A DNA stretch of 64,000 bases, from contig JANWWA010000014.1 of assembly GCA_025056565.1 (NCBI GenBank), positions 1-64,000 on the forward strand. The letters run 5' to 3'. This stretch comes from Chloroherpetonaceae bacterium (GTDB taxonomy: Bacteria > Bacteroidota > Chlorobiia > Chlorobiales > Thermochlorobacteraceae). This document shows positions 48,565-57,861 of this stretch, piece after piece; position 1 is the first letter of the stretch; each line of letters starts with the position of its first letter. The position numbers and the translations under genes are program-made. A model generated the notes under the pieces. That model worked only from the letters and a program-made list of their open reading frames with translations. It did no database searches and was not told where the DNA came from.

Positions 48565-49245
48565 CTACACGGTCTCAGTGGCTACGGACGCTTGTTCCAG
48601 CAACCGCGCTGCACGCACGCGCAGATTGTGCAGCCAGAAAAACAGCGCCACAAATCCAAGAATAGAGGCATAGAGAATGAGGCGAATTATAAGGTCGGTC
48701 GTGGATGAGATAGCAGGATTGACATCGCCTTTGTCAGACCCCGGATGCAAGCCCGGCACCATTCTTGGCAAAATGAAATAGAGAAAGATGAGCGCTGGGA
48801 AGGAAAAAATGCTGTAGACGCTGGCAAGACTTGCGCGCTTTTCCGCTGTGGGCACACTGGCTCGCAAGGCAAAGTAGGCAGAATACATCAGGAATACGAG
48901 GAAAATCGTGGTCTGGCGTGGATCCCAGTGCCAAAACTGCCCCCAAGTTACTTTCGCCCAAATTGCCCCTGTAAGCATGGCCAGCAGATTGAAGAGAAAG
49001 CCCAATCCTGATGCTGCCTCCGCTGCCACGTCGCTTGCTAAATCTCCCGTGCGCAGATACTTTACGCTATACCAGACCGATGTAAAAAATGCCACCACTG
49101 CCGTAATTGCCATCGGCACGTGGAAATACATATTGCGCGTGGTCTCGCTTAGCATTCCCACTTTGTTTGGAGAAAGCAGCGCTGCCACAATTACTGCCAC
49201 AAACCAGACATATAAGCCTATTTGAAACCAGAGCTTTCTTGTCAT
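48565..49245 (-). CDS. ccmC: Cytochrome c assembly protein CcmC
   Basis: The 226-residue product has six hydrophobic helices and the tryptophan-rich haem-handling motif WGQFWHWDPRQT, with conserved His in YFHVPMAI and Arg-rich loops, as in CcmC/CcsA proteins. It carries haem across or along the membrane to the maturation chaperone for c-type cytochromes. No ccmA, ccmB, ccmD or ccmE genes lie adjacent, although a fuller set may exist elsewhere. It is the last gene of a four-gene minus-strand operon (2-base gap from the ABC permease). Confidence 0.92.
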   Translation of the reverse strand: MTRKLWFQIGLYVWFVAVIVAALLSPNKVGMLSETTRNMYFHVPMAITAVVAFFTSVWYSVKYLRTGDLASDVAAEAASGLGFLFNLLAMLTGAIWAKVTWGQFWHWDPRQTTIFLVFLMYSAYFALRASVPTAEKRASLASVYSIFSFPALIFLYFILPRMVPGLHPGSDKGDVNPAISSTTDLIIRLILYASILGFVALFFWLHNLRVRAARLLEQASVATETV

Positions 49246-49247
49246 TG

Positions 49248-50213
49248 CTAATTCAGTTTAATTCTTGGGTCTACGACGGCATAGAGCACATCGGCTATCA
49301 AGTTGCCCAAGATAATCAACACCGCTGAGATAAATGTATTGGCAATAATAAGCGGATAGTCGCGTGCAAAGATTGCTTCCACTGTTACGCGCCCCATTCC
49401 TGGGATAGCGAAAATCACCTCTACAAACAAAGCGCCACTGAAAAGAATCGGAAAGGAATTGCCCAAGATGGTAATAACGGGCAAGAGCGCATTGCGCAGC
49501 GCATGCTTGTAGATGACAGCGTATTCAGGCAGCCCTTTTGCGCGTGCAGTACGCACATAGTCTTGTCGGAGCACTTCCAGCATACTTCCACGCACATAAC
49601 GCGCCAGACCTGCTGCATTGCCTACACTCAGCACAAAGACGGGCAAAAAAAGATGCAGCGCTCTATCCCACAAACGCTCGCTGAACGATAAGGTATCTGC
49701 ACCTACACTCTCCACGCCAGACGCAGGAAGCCAGCCCAGCTTTAAGGCAAAGAGAATGATGAGCATTAGCGAGAGCCAAAATTCCGGCATTGAGTAGATA
49801 AACAAGGCTAAAATGGTTAGCCCTCTGTCGTATAGCGTGCCCTGTCGGACTGCAGAGAGCACGCCAAGCAAAATGCCGAAGAAAAACTGCAGCGTCAGTG
49901 CCAGTGTCGACAGCAGCAGCGTGATTGGCACGGCTTCTGCAATGACATCAAAAACTGGTTGCATTCGGCTAAAGCTCTGCCCAAAGTCACCTTGCACCAC
50001 ACGCGATAGCCACTTAACATACTGAATCGGCAGTGGGTCGTTAAGACCAAATTGTTCGCGCAATTGCTCGGCAACTTTTGGACTGATACCGGGTGCAAGG
50101 TAGAGTGCTGTGGGGTCGCCGGGCGCAAGGCGAATGATAAAAAACGTGAGCGTAAGTACTCCGAAAATGAGGGGAATTGCAATGACAATGCGGCGCACAA
50201 TATAGGTCAGCAT
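49248..50213 (-). CDS. DppB/OppB-type ABC transporter permease
   Basis: The 321-residue product has six predicted membrane helices and the BPD-transporter EAA-like loop GLPEYAVIYKHALRNALLPVI. The N-terminus MLTYIVRRIVIAIPLIFGVLTLTFFIIRLAPGDP is the signature of DppB/OppB, permease subunits of peptide or nickel importers. The second permease, ATPases and binding protein are not adjacent, so the rest of the transporter is encoded elsewhere. It lies 2 bases upstream of ccmC and 3 bases downstream of the FemAB-like gene. Confidence 0.93.
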   Translation of the reverse strand: MLTYIVRRIVIAIPLIFGVLTLTFFIIRLAPGDPTALYLAPGISPKVAEQLREQFGLNDPLPIQYVKWLSRVVQGDFGQSFSRMQPVFDVIAEAVPITLLLSTLALTLQFFFGILLGVLSAVRQGTLYDRGLTILALFIYSMPEFWLSLMLIILFALKLGWLPASGVESVGADTLSFSERLWDRALHLFLPVFVLSVGNAAGLARYVRGSMLEVLRQDYVRTARAKGLPEYAVIYKHALRNALLPVITILGNSFPILFSGALFVEVIFAIPGMGRVTVEAIFARDYPLIIANTFISAVLIILGNLIADVLYAVVDPRIKLN

Positions 50214-50216
50214 TGC

Positions 50217-51236
50217 TCAGAGCAGTTTTCTAAACGTGCTTCGCAATACGCCTTTGGCGGCAAATTTTTCTTTGAACTCAATCAGTGAGTAGGCAGGGGT
50301 CATTTGATTTTCGTGTTGCACATTTTGCGAGACGCCGATATCGACATACCGACAGCCCTTACGAATAGCCCAGTGCACCACTTCATTCATCACATAGTGA
50401 ATCGGGTGATAGGCTGAAAATTCGTAGTTCAGCATATTGTAGAAGCACAGTGCCACCTGCGGGTTGCACAGAAATACCAAAGACCCACCAATTGCTTTGC
50501 CTTTGAGACGCACCAAAAACAGGAAAATGTTATCGGGAAAAAGGTGCTTTAGGCGATATAGTTCATCTAAGGTGTGGGTTGGCTTTGCGCCGTGCCGTGC
50601 TTTGTTTTCCAGTAAAATTGGATAAAATTCATCAATACCAGCCGTTCCCTCACACAGCTCAATTTTCAAATCGGGGTTACGCTGACATTGATGAATATAG
50701 CGGCGCACCGTGCTCGAGAAATACTTGGTGAAATTGTCGGTCGGCTCGAGCTGTATTGCATGCGAAATGTAGTGCCTCTCAAAATCAAAGCCCTTGAAAG
50801 CCAGGGCATAGTCCATATCCTGAATGAGCCTCTTTTGATAGATGAATGGCGCATGCGTCAGCAGGATTTTCTTAAAGCCCTGCTTTGCAGCATAGCTAAG
50901 GAGTGCATCGACCAGATGCTCGTTATCTGGATACTTCAGTGCTGGTAGCACGAACCCTCCGTAGCTTGCCCCAATAGGCGATTCCAGTGTTTTGCCGCCC
51001 TCCATTACTGCGGCCGGCAACACTGAGAGCAACTCTCTTCCACGATAGAAGAGCAAATGATGGAACTCGAAGCGACCTACAGGGTGGTAGCTCAAGAAGC
51101 GCTGCAAGTGAAAAAATGTGCCATTGTTCGAGCGCCAGACAAAATCGTCCCAAAGCACTGAAAGCGAAGGCTCATATAGTCGTACTTCTACGGTTGCCCG
51201 CTTGCTCAGGACGATAGGCGCAGACAACGGCGACAT
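50217..51236 (-). CDS. FemAB/BioF2-like GNAT acyltransferase
   Basis: The 339-residue product has a double GNAT-type fold typical of FemX/BioF2-like proteins: VRLYEPSLSVLWDDFVWRSNNGTFFHLQRFLSYHP, FEFHHLLFYRGRELLSVLPAAV, then the second half with FLVRLKGKAIGGSLVFLC and IHYVMNEVVHWAIRKGCRYVDIGVS. Such enzymes transfer aminoacyl or acyl groups to peptidoglycan precursors, or to amino sugars in glycan clusters. No peptidoglycan gene lies next to it, so the acceptor is unknown. It is in the four-gene operon beginning with the DUF151 gene. Confidence 0.85.
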   Translation of the reverse strand: MSPLSAPIVLSKRATVEVRLYEPSLSVLWDDFVWRSNNGTFFHLQRFLSYHPVGRFEFHHLLFYRGRELLSVLPAAVMEGGKTLESPIGASYGGFVLPALKYPDNEHLVDALLSYAAKQGFKKILLTHAPFIYQKRLIQDMDYALAFKGFDFERHYISHAIQLEPTDNFTKYFSSTVRRYIHQCQRNPDLKIELCEGTAGIDEFYPILLENKARHGAKPTHTLDELYRLKHLFPDNIFLFLVRLKGKAIGGSLVFLCNPQVALCFYNMLNYEFSAYHPIHYVMNEVVHWAIRKGCRYVDIGVSQNVQHENQMTPAYSLIEFKEKFAAKGVLRSTFRKLL

Positions 51237-51247
51237 TTCCCTTTTGG

Positions 51248-51835
51248 TTAGGAACGGCTTTGCAGCTTGCTAATTTCATCGCGTAGCCGTGCCGCTTTTT
51301 CGTAGTCTTCTTTTGCAATCGCCTCGTTGAGCTTTGCGGTCAGCTCCTCGAGCTTGCTCATTGGAGATGTGCGTCGCTCTGCACTGGCGCCAATGCCGAT
51401 GCCAAAGCCTTGTTGCTCTGGGGTCTTTTCATCAATAATTCCTGCCTCGTTCATCACCTCTTCGGAGACATAAATCGGGGCATCGCAGCGCACTGCCAGA
51501 GCAATCGCATCGCTTGGACGGGCATCAATCTCATGCGAGACGCCCGAATGCTCGCAGATGATTTTGGCAAAGAAGGTTTCGTTACGCAGCTCATCAATCA
51601 TCACCTCTGAGACATTGATATTGAACGTATCGGTGATGCTACGAATGAGGTCATGTGTGAATGGGCGCGGAGGCTTAATGTTTTCTAATCTGAGCGCAAT
51701 CGCTTGTGCTTCAAAGCCCCCAATGATGATGGGAAGTTTGCGCTTGCCGCCCACTTCGAAGAGAATTAGCGCATATGCACCGTTGCTGTGTGGGCTATTG
51801 GAAAGACCAAGAATATCAACTTGAATTTTCTTCAT
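51248..51835 (-). CDS. Bifunctional nuclease-family (DUF151) protein with C-terminal UVR motif
   Basis: The 195-residue product has the BFN/DUF151 domain (VDILGLSNSPHSNGAYALILFEVGGKRKLPIIIGGFEAQAIALRLENIKPPRPFTHDL), with DARPSDAIALAVRCDAPIYVSEEV, and a C-terminal coiled segment LEELTAKLNEAIAKEDYEKAARLRDEI that is a UVR (UvrB-UvrC interaction) motif. Family members bind or cut nucleic acid in plants and bacteria. It heads the operon with the FemAB-like gene, the ABC permease and ccmC, spaced by 11, 3 and 2 bases. Confidence 0.93.
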   Translation of the reverse strand: MKKIQVDILGLSNSPHSNGAYALILFEVGGKRKLPIIIGGFEAQAIALRLENIKPPRPFTHDLIRSITDTFNINVSEVMIDELRNETFFAKIICEHSGVSHEIDARPSDAIALAVRCDAPIYVSEEVMNEAGIIDEKTPEQQGFGIGIGASAERRTSPMSKLEELTAKLNEAIAKEDYEKAARLRDEISKLQSRS

Positions 51836-52024
51836 AATCCACGCTATCGTTGAGGTTCAAAACACCTGAATTTGTCGTTTTGTTGAAGATACACCAAAGA
51901 AAGTAGAAAAAGCAAGCAAAGAAACTCAGCGCTTCTTTTCTCGTTTTTCATACCTCTTTTTCAATCGCTATTTACACATTCAACGTTCATTATGCAAGTC
52001 TCTCCAGGTTGCTCCCTTTGCATC

Positions 52025-54556
52025 TCAGGGGTGCTGTGCACTGAGCTTAGTTTGCACTGGCACAAGGAGCGTCGTTGGCGCATTTTTTTCCTGCAATTGC
52101 CTCAGGTTCATCGTAAATCGCCGGAGCTTGCCTTGTAGCCAAAGCGGCAACTGGTCAGCGTAGTGCGGGCTTATTACACTGCCGCTGTTGCCACCGGGCA
52201 GCACGCTCCAAAAGTCCTGTTCTGACAAATCCACCACTCGGCGAGAACTTGCGCCTAACTTTTGCGAGGCATCAATCAGCGCCGTGCCTGTGGAGTCTGA
52301 TGAGCGGTAGGGATACTCGCCGTTGTTGATAGTTGTCGAGGTGCCCGCCGTTCTAAACGGACCTAAATTGAAAACCTTCCCTAATGGATTTTCCGTGCCG
52401 TCTTTTGCTTTCTGACCGAACACGTGGCGCAGCGTAAGCTGATGCACGCGTCCCCATTGCCAATCGGCTTCATTCTCACCAATTTCACGGCGCAAAATTT
52501 CCACCGCCTCATTAAAACTTTTGCGAATGATGTCGTCTCGTGTTTCTACAGCACGGGTGCGCACATCATCAAACCAAATGTTGTAACGCACCACTTGCAC
52601 AACCGTGCTATCTTTCACCTCTGTTACCACAGTGGAGTCTGCAAGCAACTGACCTATTACGCGGGTTGGCGCATTTACCAGCGAGAGGTAGTTCTGGAAG
52701 AGATTTTCGCCCAGTTCATCGTGTAGCGTGTTGCGCAGCAGTTGTTTTAGCCACTGCGAATAAATCGTTGCAGCAATTGAGTGCGCTTGAAACTCGCCGT
52801 TCCAATTGCGCAAAAATTGAATCGGTCTTTGATGCATGCTCAGCGTATCGTTTGCCAGCGCACTCAGTAAAAACCTTAGCGTCTCTTGCGCAAAAGGCGA
52901 GATCACATCGGTTTGCATTTTCTCGAAGTCCTCAGCTGAGAATCTTTCCTTGCTGCGTAGGAGTGCCGTGATGCGCTCGGCGCGGCTTGGCGGTTCCCAG
53001 AGTGCAGAAATGTAGTATTTGTAGCCATCGGGCACGATTTTGTTATTTGCTGTTACAATCATATCCGATGGGGGATCGAAGAGCATTGGCAGCTCATCAA
53101 ATGGCACGAAGCCTTGCCAATCTTGCTCTGGTTTGCGTGCATCACGGAGCAAAAAGCCCTGCTTGTCGAGGCGAATGGGGAGTTTGCCTGCAGCTTGATA
53201 GCCGATGTGCCCCGCTGCATCAGCATAGAGAAAATTCTGCCCGGGCAAACCGTAGTGGCGTAGCGCAGCTCGGAAGTCCTGCCAGTTCTTTGCTTTGAGA
53301 ATGCCTAAGAAGGTGGCCACTTCATCGGACAGTTCTTGTCCTGTCCATCTCATTGAAATGGTGTAAGCATCTAAGAGTGGCGACTGGGCTTGTTGAAAAC
53401 CGCTGTAGATTTGGTCGGAAATCACCACGCCGTGCCGTCCCCACCGCACGCGAAGCGGCACACTGGCTGCACCTTTGAGGCGAATTTCCTCCACACGCTC
53501 TTGCAAAGTCTCAGTTGAATCCAGTAGAGCGAAAAAGTCGCAGTCATCGAGCATCATATTCGTCAGCCCCCATGCAATGGAGTCATTTCTACCTAACACA
53601 ATGCAAGGCACGCCGGGCAGGGAGCACCCAGCGGCATTGATGCCTGCTGCCCTGCAACAAAGATGCATTTCATACCAACGCGCTGGCGCCGAAAAGCCCA
53701 AGTGAGGATCATTTGCTAAAATCGCATTACCTGCAGCAGACTTTGAGCGCGTCACAGCCCAGCTATTGCTACCGATATGCGAACCCATCACTCCTGCAAA
53801 CTCTCGATATGCCTTATCCAGCTCTTGCCATAAGCGGAGCACTGCAGCCGTGCGCTTGCTTGTATCTGGCAAAGCGGGCAAAATGGTCGGTTTATCTTTC
53901 GGGTAGTCAGGGTAAAGGTGCTTTGCTTTCTCGTAGCCAACTTGTGCCGTGATGTCCGCTAAGGCCACATCAATGTGCCAAGCAATGTTGAGTTCCCAGC
54001 CCATTAGGCGCGCAATAGCAAGGCAGTCCTCTGGTCGCCACGCTGCTGGCTCATACTGCAGAATGTCGAACTCAATTGGCAGCACAGCTTTCCCCGCTTT
54101 GATTTGCTCGAGATATGCATTGACGCCCTGCGAATAGGCTATCAAGACCGCGCGACTTTCAGGCGAGAGTATATTGCTATTCCAGAGTGAATCAGCAATG
54201 TGGCGTAATCCAACTGTTCGGAACAGCCGGTCGAAGCTCAGTGCCGATTCACCCAAAATCTCAGCCAGTTCACCTTTGGCAGCACGGCGTGCCAAATCCA
54301 TCTGCCAGAGTCGCTCTCGGGCGTGTGCAAAGCCCTGTGCAAAAAAAAGATCGGCTTCGCTTTGCGCTTCAATGTGTGCCGCAGCATATTCGTCGTAGTA
54401 GATTTTCACGACCTGCTGCAAGCCTTTTATCTCAAAGCGCGCCTCATAGTCAGGCACGGATTTACGCAGGATAGCGTAGAATGCCGCTGCAGCTCCACAG
54501 CCAATTGCGAGCAGCGACAGCGATAGCCCAATGAGAATTTTCGTTGTTCGCTTCAT
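52025..54556 (-). CDS. Penicillin acylase-family Ntn hydrolase
   Basis: The 843-residue precursor has an N-terminal membrane or signal segment (ILIGLSLSLLAIGCGAAAAFYAIL) and the penicillin-amidase fold: FAQGFAHARERLWQMDLARRAAKGELAEILG, the cleavage and nucleophile site GSNSW with Ser263 as new N-terminus of the beta chain, ANDPHLG, and the NNGEYPYRSSDSTG and GGNSG motifs. Autocleavage would give alpha and beta chains. The family hydrolyses amide bonds of beta-lactams, acyl-homoserine lactones or other acylated amines. It follows the aldo/keto reductase gene by one base. Substrate cannot be told from sequence. Confidence 0.93.
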   Translation of the reverse strand: MKRTTKILIGLSLSLLAIGCGAAAAFYAILRKSVPDYEARFEIKGLQQVVKIYYDEYAAAHIEAQSEADLFFAQGFAHARERLWQMDLARRAAKGELAEILGESALSFDRLFRTVGLRHIADSLWNSNILSPESRAVLIAYSQGVNAYLEQIKAGKAVLPIEFDILQYEPAAWRPEDCLAIARLMGWELNIAWHIDVALADITAQVGYEKAKHLYPDYPKDKPTILPALPDTSKRTAAVLRLWQELDKAYREFAGVMGSHIGSNSWAVTRSKSAAGNAILANDPHLGFSAPARWYEMHLCCRAAGINAAGCSLPGVPCIVLGRNDSIAWGLTNMMLDDCDFFALLDSTETLQERVEEIRLKGAASVPLRVRWGRHGVVISDQIYSGFQQAQSPLLDAYTISMRWTGQELSDEVATFLGILKAKNWQDFRAALRHYGLPGQNFLYADAAGHIGYQAAGKLPIRLDKQGFLLRDARKPEQDWQGFVPFDELPMLFDPPSDMIVTANNKIVPDGYKYYISALWEPPSRAERITALLRSKERFSAEDFEKMQTDVISPFAQETLRFLLSALANDTLSMHQRPIQFLRNWNGEFQAHSIAATIYSQWLKQLLRNTLHDELGENLFQNYLSLVNAPTRVIGQLLADSTVVTEVKDSTVVQVVRYNIWFDDVRTRAVETRDDIIRKSFNEAVEILRREIGENEADWQWGRVHQLTLRHVFGQKAKDGTENPLGKVFNLGPFRTAGTSTTINNGEYPYRSSDSTGTALIDASQKLGASSRRVVDLSEQDFWSVLPGGNSGSVISPHYADQLPLWLQGKLRRFTMNLRQLQEKNAPTTLLVPVQTKLSAQHP

Positions 54557-54557
54557 T

Positions 54558-55583
54558 TTAATCGTATCGCCGTTCGATGTGGTCGTAGATGCCGCCGTAG
54601 AGCACGGTTTTAATGGCGTCGGTTTTCAGAAAGTCGTGTGGAAAGCCAAGTTCAATGGCGCTGGCTTCGTTGAGTTTCGCTATTGCATTGTCTGGTAGGG
54701 TCAGGTTCAGTGCGCCGAGATTATCCCTAAGTTGGGCTTCGGTGCGTGCACCGATAATTGGAATGACAGATTGCTTCAGGTTCTGGCGTGTCCATTGAAT
54801 CGCAACTTGTGCGGGGGTTACACCCAGCTCTTCGGCAACCTGCACCACGACTGCGGCAATTCGTCCTGCACGTTCAGAGCGGCGCGAGCTATGTTCAGGC
54901 AGTCGTCCTGTTTCATTGCGGAGATACTTGCCCGTCAGTGCACCGCCGCCAATTGCTCCCCAAGGCGTAACCGTTAGCCCGAAGGCTTTCGCCATTGGCA
55001 AAAGTTCTCGCTCTGGTGTGCGCTGCAGCAAGCTGTATTCAATTTGAAGCGCCACAAACTTTGCCCAACCGCGCAGCTCTGCCAGTGTATTGGCTTGCGA
55101 GACAACCCACGCTGGCGTATCAGAAATCCCGATGTAGTGCACTTTGCCTTGTCGCACAAGGTCGTCCAAGGCGCGCATAATTTCATCGACAGGCGTTGTG
55201 GCATCCCACATATGGAGCCACAGCAGGTCAATGTAGTCAGTTTGCAACCGTCTTAGGCTTTGCTCGACGGAGCGCATCAGGTTCTTGCGGTGATTGCCAC
55301 AGTAGTTTGGATCGCTAAGGCGGTCGTAGAGCGAGTATTTGGTTGCGACAACAAAGTGGTCACGGTCGCTGGCAATGAATTCGCCGACAAACTTTTCGCT
55401 TGTGCCTTCGGTGTAGCGATTAGCGGTATCAATAAAATTGCCACCCGAATTGGCGTAAAGATCGAAGACGCGCTTGCTTTCGTCTTTATCAGCGCCCCAT
55501 TTCCATTCTAGGCCAAAGGTCATTGTGCCCAGCGCAAACTCTGAGACCCTCAGGCCTGATGGACCGAGCAGTTTGTATTTCAT
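54558..55583 (-). CDS. Aldo/keto reductase
   Basis: The 341-residue product is a TIM-barrel AKR: KYKLLGPSGLRVSEFALGTMTFG, GGNFIDTANRYTEGTSEKFVGEF (catalytic Asp and Tyr), the VVATKYSLY Lys, DYIDLLWLHMWD, and the NADPH-binding GARTEAQLRDNLGAL. It reduces aldehydes or ketones; the natural substrate is unknown. It is followed by the acylase gene with a 1-base gap, so the two are probably co-transcribed. Confidence 0.95.
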   Translation of the reverse strand: MKYKLLGPSGLRVSEFALGTMTFGLEWKWGADKDESKRVFDLYANSGGNFIDTANRYTEGTSEKFVGEFIASDRDHFVVATKYSLYDRLSDPNYCGNHRKNLMRSVEQSLRRLQTDYIDLLWLHMWDATTPVDEIMRALDDLVRQGKVHYIGISDTPAWVVSQANTLAELRGWAKFVALQIEYSLLQRTPERELLPMAKAFGLTVTPWGAIGGGALTGKYLRNETGRLPEHSSRRSERAGRIAAVVVQVAEELGVTPAQVAIQWTRQNLKQSVIPIIGARTEAQLRDNLGALNLTLPDNAIAKLNEASAIELGFPHDFLKTDAIKTVLYGGIYDHIERRYD

Positions 55584-55683
55584 CATTAGTGGTGTGTTTG
55601 AGGCTTGCTGTTTGTTTTTACAAAGAACTATACCACCTGCAAAGCAACAAGTCGCTGAGCGTCATGCTTTCTAAAAGTCAGTT

Positions 55684-56559
55684 TCAGACAATTTGATTGC
55701 GTGTGTAGCCCAGCCGTTCAATGCGCATTTCTACCACATCGCCAATTTCGAGGTATGGATACTGCGTATTGTCCAGCTCCAAGAGGCAGCCTGTGCCAAC
55801 TGTGCCGCTGCCAATTACATCCCCTGCATAAAGGCGCACATCGCGCGAGGCTCGTTCAATCATCTGTGCAAATGAGTAGTGAATGGTCTTAAAATTGCCT
55901 CCCCCATACCGCTTGCTATTGACATAGACTTCCATTTCCAAGTCTAATTTTTCGCCGACCTTTCGGTCGCTTAGTTCATCTTTGGTTACGAGAAATGCGC
56001 CGAGCGTGGTCGCAAAGTCTTTGCCTTTGGCTGGTCCTAAACCTACTTTGACCTCTCGCATTTGCTCATCGCGCGCCGACCAATCGTTCATTATGCAGTA
56101 TCCTGCGATATACTCTTCGGCTTCCTCACGCGAAATGTTTATACCGTTTTTGCCAATCACGCACGCCAGCTCCAGCTCATAATCCAGCATCGCTGTCCAG
56201 CGTGGCTTTCTAAGTGGCTCAAAGGGTCCAATTACCGCTTGATGATTGGAAAAGTAGAACACAGGAAATTCATACCACTCTGGCGGCACTTCCAACCCTC
56301 GTTTTTGGCGAGCGTTTCGAACATGTGCTTCAAACGCGTAAAAATCTCGAATGGAGCGTGGGCGTGGCACGCATGCCAGAAATTCCACTTCGTCGAAAGA
56401 CAGTGCAGGACCTGCTGGCTCAATGCCTGAAAAATCATTCTGACAGGTCTCCAGCAACTCAATCATTGAACCAAAACGCGTGGGGAAAATTTTTTCCTCA
56501 GTTGCCACACCCACACACACCGCTTGCGAGGCGCGGTTGCGAATGGTGCAAAATTTCAT
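55684..56559 (-). CDS. Fumarylacetoacetate hydrolase family protein
   Basis: The 291-residue product has the FAA fold with the metal-binding ExE in MLDYELELACVIGKNG, the GYCIMNDWSARDEQMREVKVGLGPAKGKDFATTLG segment and VGSGTVGTGC near the C-terminus. Family members cleave C-C bonds of fumarylacetoacetate or related beta-diketo acids. No tyrosine-degradation genes are adjacent, so I leave the specific reaction open. It lies beside tRNA-Val and 100 bases upstream of the aldo/keto reductase on the same strand. Confidence 0.92.
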   Translation of the reverse strand: MKFCTIRNRASQAVCVGVATEEKIFPTRFGSMIELLETCQNDFSGIEPAGPALSFDEVEFLACVPRPRSIRDFYAFEAHVRNARQKRGLEVPPEWYEFPVFYFSNHQAVIGPFEPLRKPRWTAMLDYELELACVIGKNGINISREEAEEYIAGYCIMNDWSARDEQMREVKVGLGPAKGKDFATTLGAFLVTKDELSDRKVGEKLDLEMEVYVNSKRYGGGNFKTIHYSFAQMIERASRDVRLYAGDVIGSGTVGTGCLLELDNTQYPYLEIGDVVEMRIERLGYTRNQIV

Positions 56560-56650
56560 TGCAGCTTATGCCAGATCCTTAGCTGGACATTTGGCGCACA
56601 GCTCCCTCGCACTCAGCGCTAAGAGATGTGCAACGCTCAGGAAGACCACG

Positions 56651-56724
56651 TGGGCTCTGAGGGATTCGAACCCCCGACCTACTGGGTGTAAACCAGTCGC
56701 TCTAACCAACTGAGCTAAAAGCCC
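56651..56724 (-). tRNA. tRNA-Val (anticodon UAC)
   Basis: The minus strand folds into a complete cloverleaf: acceptor GGGCTTT/AGAGCCC, D-arm GCTC/GAGC, anticodon stem ACTGG/CCAGT with loop TTTACAC (anticodon TAC, read UAC), and a T-arm with TTCGAAT. The feature includes the discriminator A. The 3' CCA is not encoded and must be added. Confidence 0.97.
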
Positions 56725-56833
56725 TCTTACTTGCTAAGTTCTGTTTAATCGCTTTGCCCTGTAACTTCTGACGTAAGTCCTCAAATTTAACCGTTCCGAC
56801 TGGCTCTTGCAAAATCTACTGCTACTCAATCCT

Positions 56834-57859
56834 CTATGGCTCAACGGCTAAGGCACACACGAGCATACCTGCCACCAAGAAATTTTGCGCAATGCCGTTA
56901 TACCACACATCACGCGTGCGAGGTGATTGCACGAAGTGATACTGTAGCCACACCTGCGGCACGATAAAGAGCAGAATCAGCAGTCCATTCACCCACTTGC
57001 CCAGCGCAAACATATAAGCTGCAGCCAGAAGCTGCCCCGTATCGATGAGCACGGCGGCAATCACCGCTGCGTTATGCTCACCATACACAACTGGCAATGT
57101 GAAAATTCCGACGCGCTGGTCACCCTCAATTGACTTGAAATCATTGACTGTCATTGTGCCTGTGCTCGCAAAAGCATAGCAGAGCGAAATTATCACTGAC
57201 TCAGCCGAGATTGAGCCGCGATAGAGCACCTCGCCAGACAGCCATGGATAGACAAGGTATGAAAATGCTACGATGATATTGCCCCACCACAGCCGCTTTT
57301 TCAGCTTAATGGGATTGGCACTGTAGAGATGCGCATTAATGATGCCTAGAATCACATGAGCCACAATGAAGGGGTGCAACAGCCATGCTACGCCGACGGT
57401 TAGAACCGTCCAAGCCGTAATCAGAATCGTCGCATCTCTTAGAGAAATGTCGCCTGCGGGAATCGGACGCGTCGGCTCGTTGATGGCGTCAAGGTCGCGG
57501 TCGAAATAATCGTTTAGCATCTGGCAGACCCCTGTAGCCAGTGGCCCAGTGAGCAAAATGCCCAGCCAGAATTTCCAATCTGCAAGGTTTGACCAGCTAA
57601 ACACACCACTTGCTACTGCGCCGCACACAAAGCTCCAGATAACTGGAATCCAAGTAATTGGCTTGAGGAACTTCAGTAGCAGCTCAAACTTGGTGAGCTT
57701 TACGCGCTTAGCCTGTTCCTTAGGCTCGCGAATGCCAGAGGTGCGCGCAAGGCGCGTGTCGAGCGAAAAGTCTGTTTGTTCCATCTGCAACCGCCGTTTG
57801 TGCAAGAGACTTTCCTCAATGCGACGGTTCGGCTCAATGTGTTCGGGTGTCTCAGGCAT
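56834..57859 (-). CDS. bchG: Bacteriochlorophyll synthase BchG/ChlG (UbiA prenyltransferase)
   Basis: The 341-residue product is a UbiA-type membrane prenyltransferase with eight or so hydrophobic helices. The key motif NDYFDRDLDAINEPTRPIP is the Asp-rich pyrophosphate site with the chlorophyll-synthase INEPxRPIPxG ending; DFKSIEGDQRVGIFTLPVVYG is the second, DxxSIxGD-type motif of the same branch. It esterifies (bacterio)chlorophyllide with a C20 prenyl alcohol. A long charged N-terminal extension of about 55 residues precedes the first helix. It follows the redoxin gene with a 2-base gap. This is direct evidence for a phototrophic organism. Confidence 0.95.
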   Translation of the reverse strand: MPETPEHIEPNRRIEESLLHKRRLQMEQTDFSLDTRLARTSGIREPKEQAKRVKLTKFELLLKFLKPITWIPVIWSFVCGAVASGVFSWSNLADWKFWLGILLTGPLATGVCQMLNDYFDRDLDAINEPTRPIPAGDISLRDATILITAWTVLTVGVAWLLHPFIVAHVILGIINAHLYSANPIKLKKRLWWGNIIVAFSYLVYPWLSGEVLYRGSISAESVIISLCYAFASTGTMTVNDFKSIEGDQRVGIFTLPVVYGEHNAAVIAAVLIDTGQLLAAAYMFALGKWVNGLLILLFIVPQVWLQYHFVQSPRTRDVWYNGIAQNFLVAGMLVCALAVEP

Positions 57860-57861
57860 TG

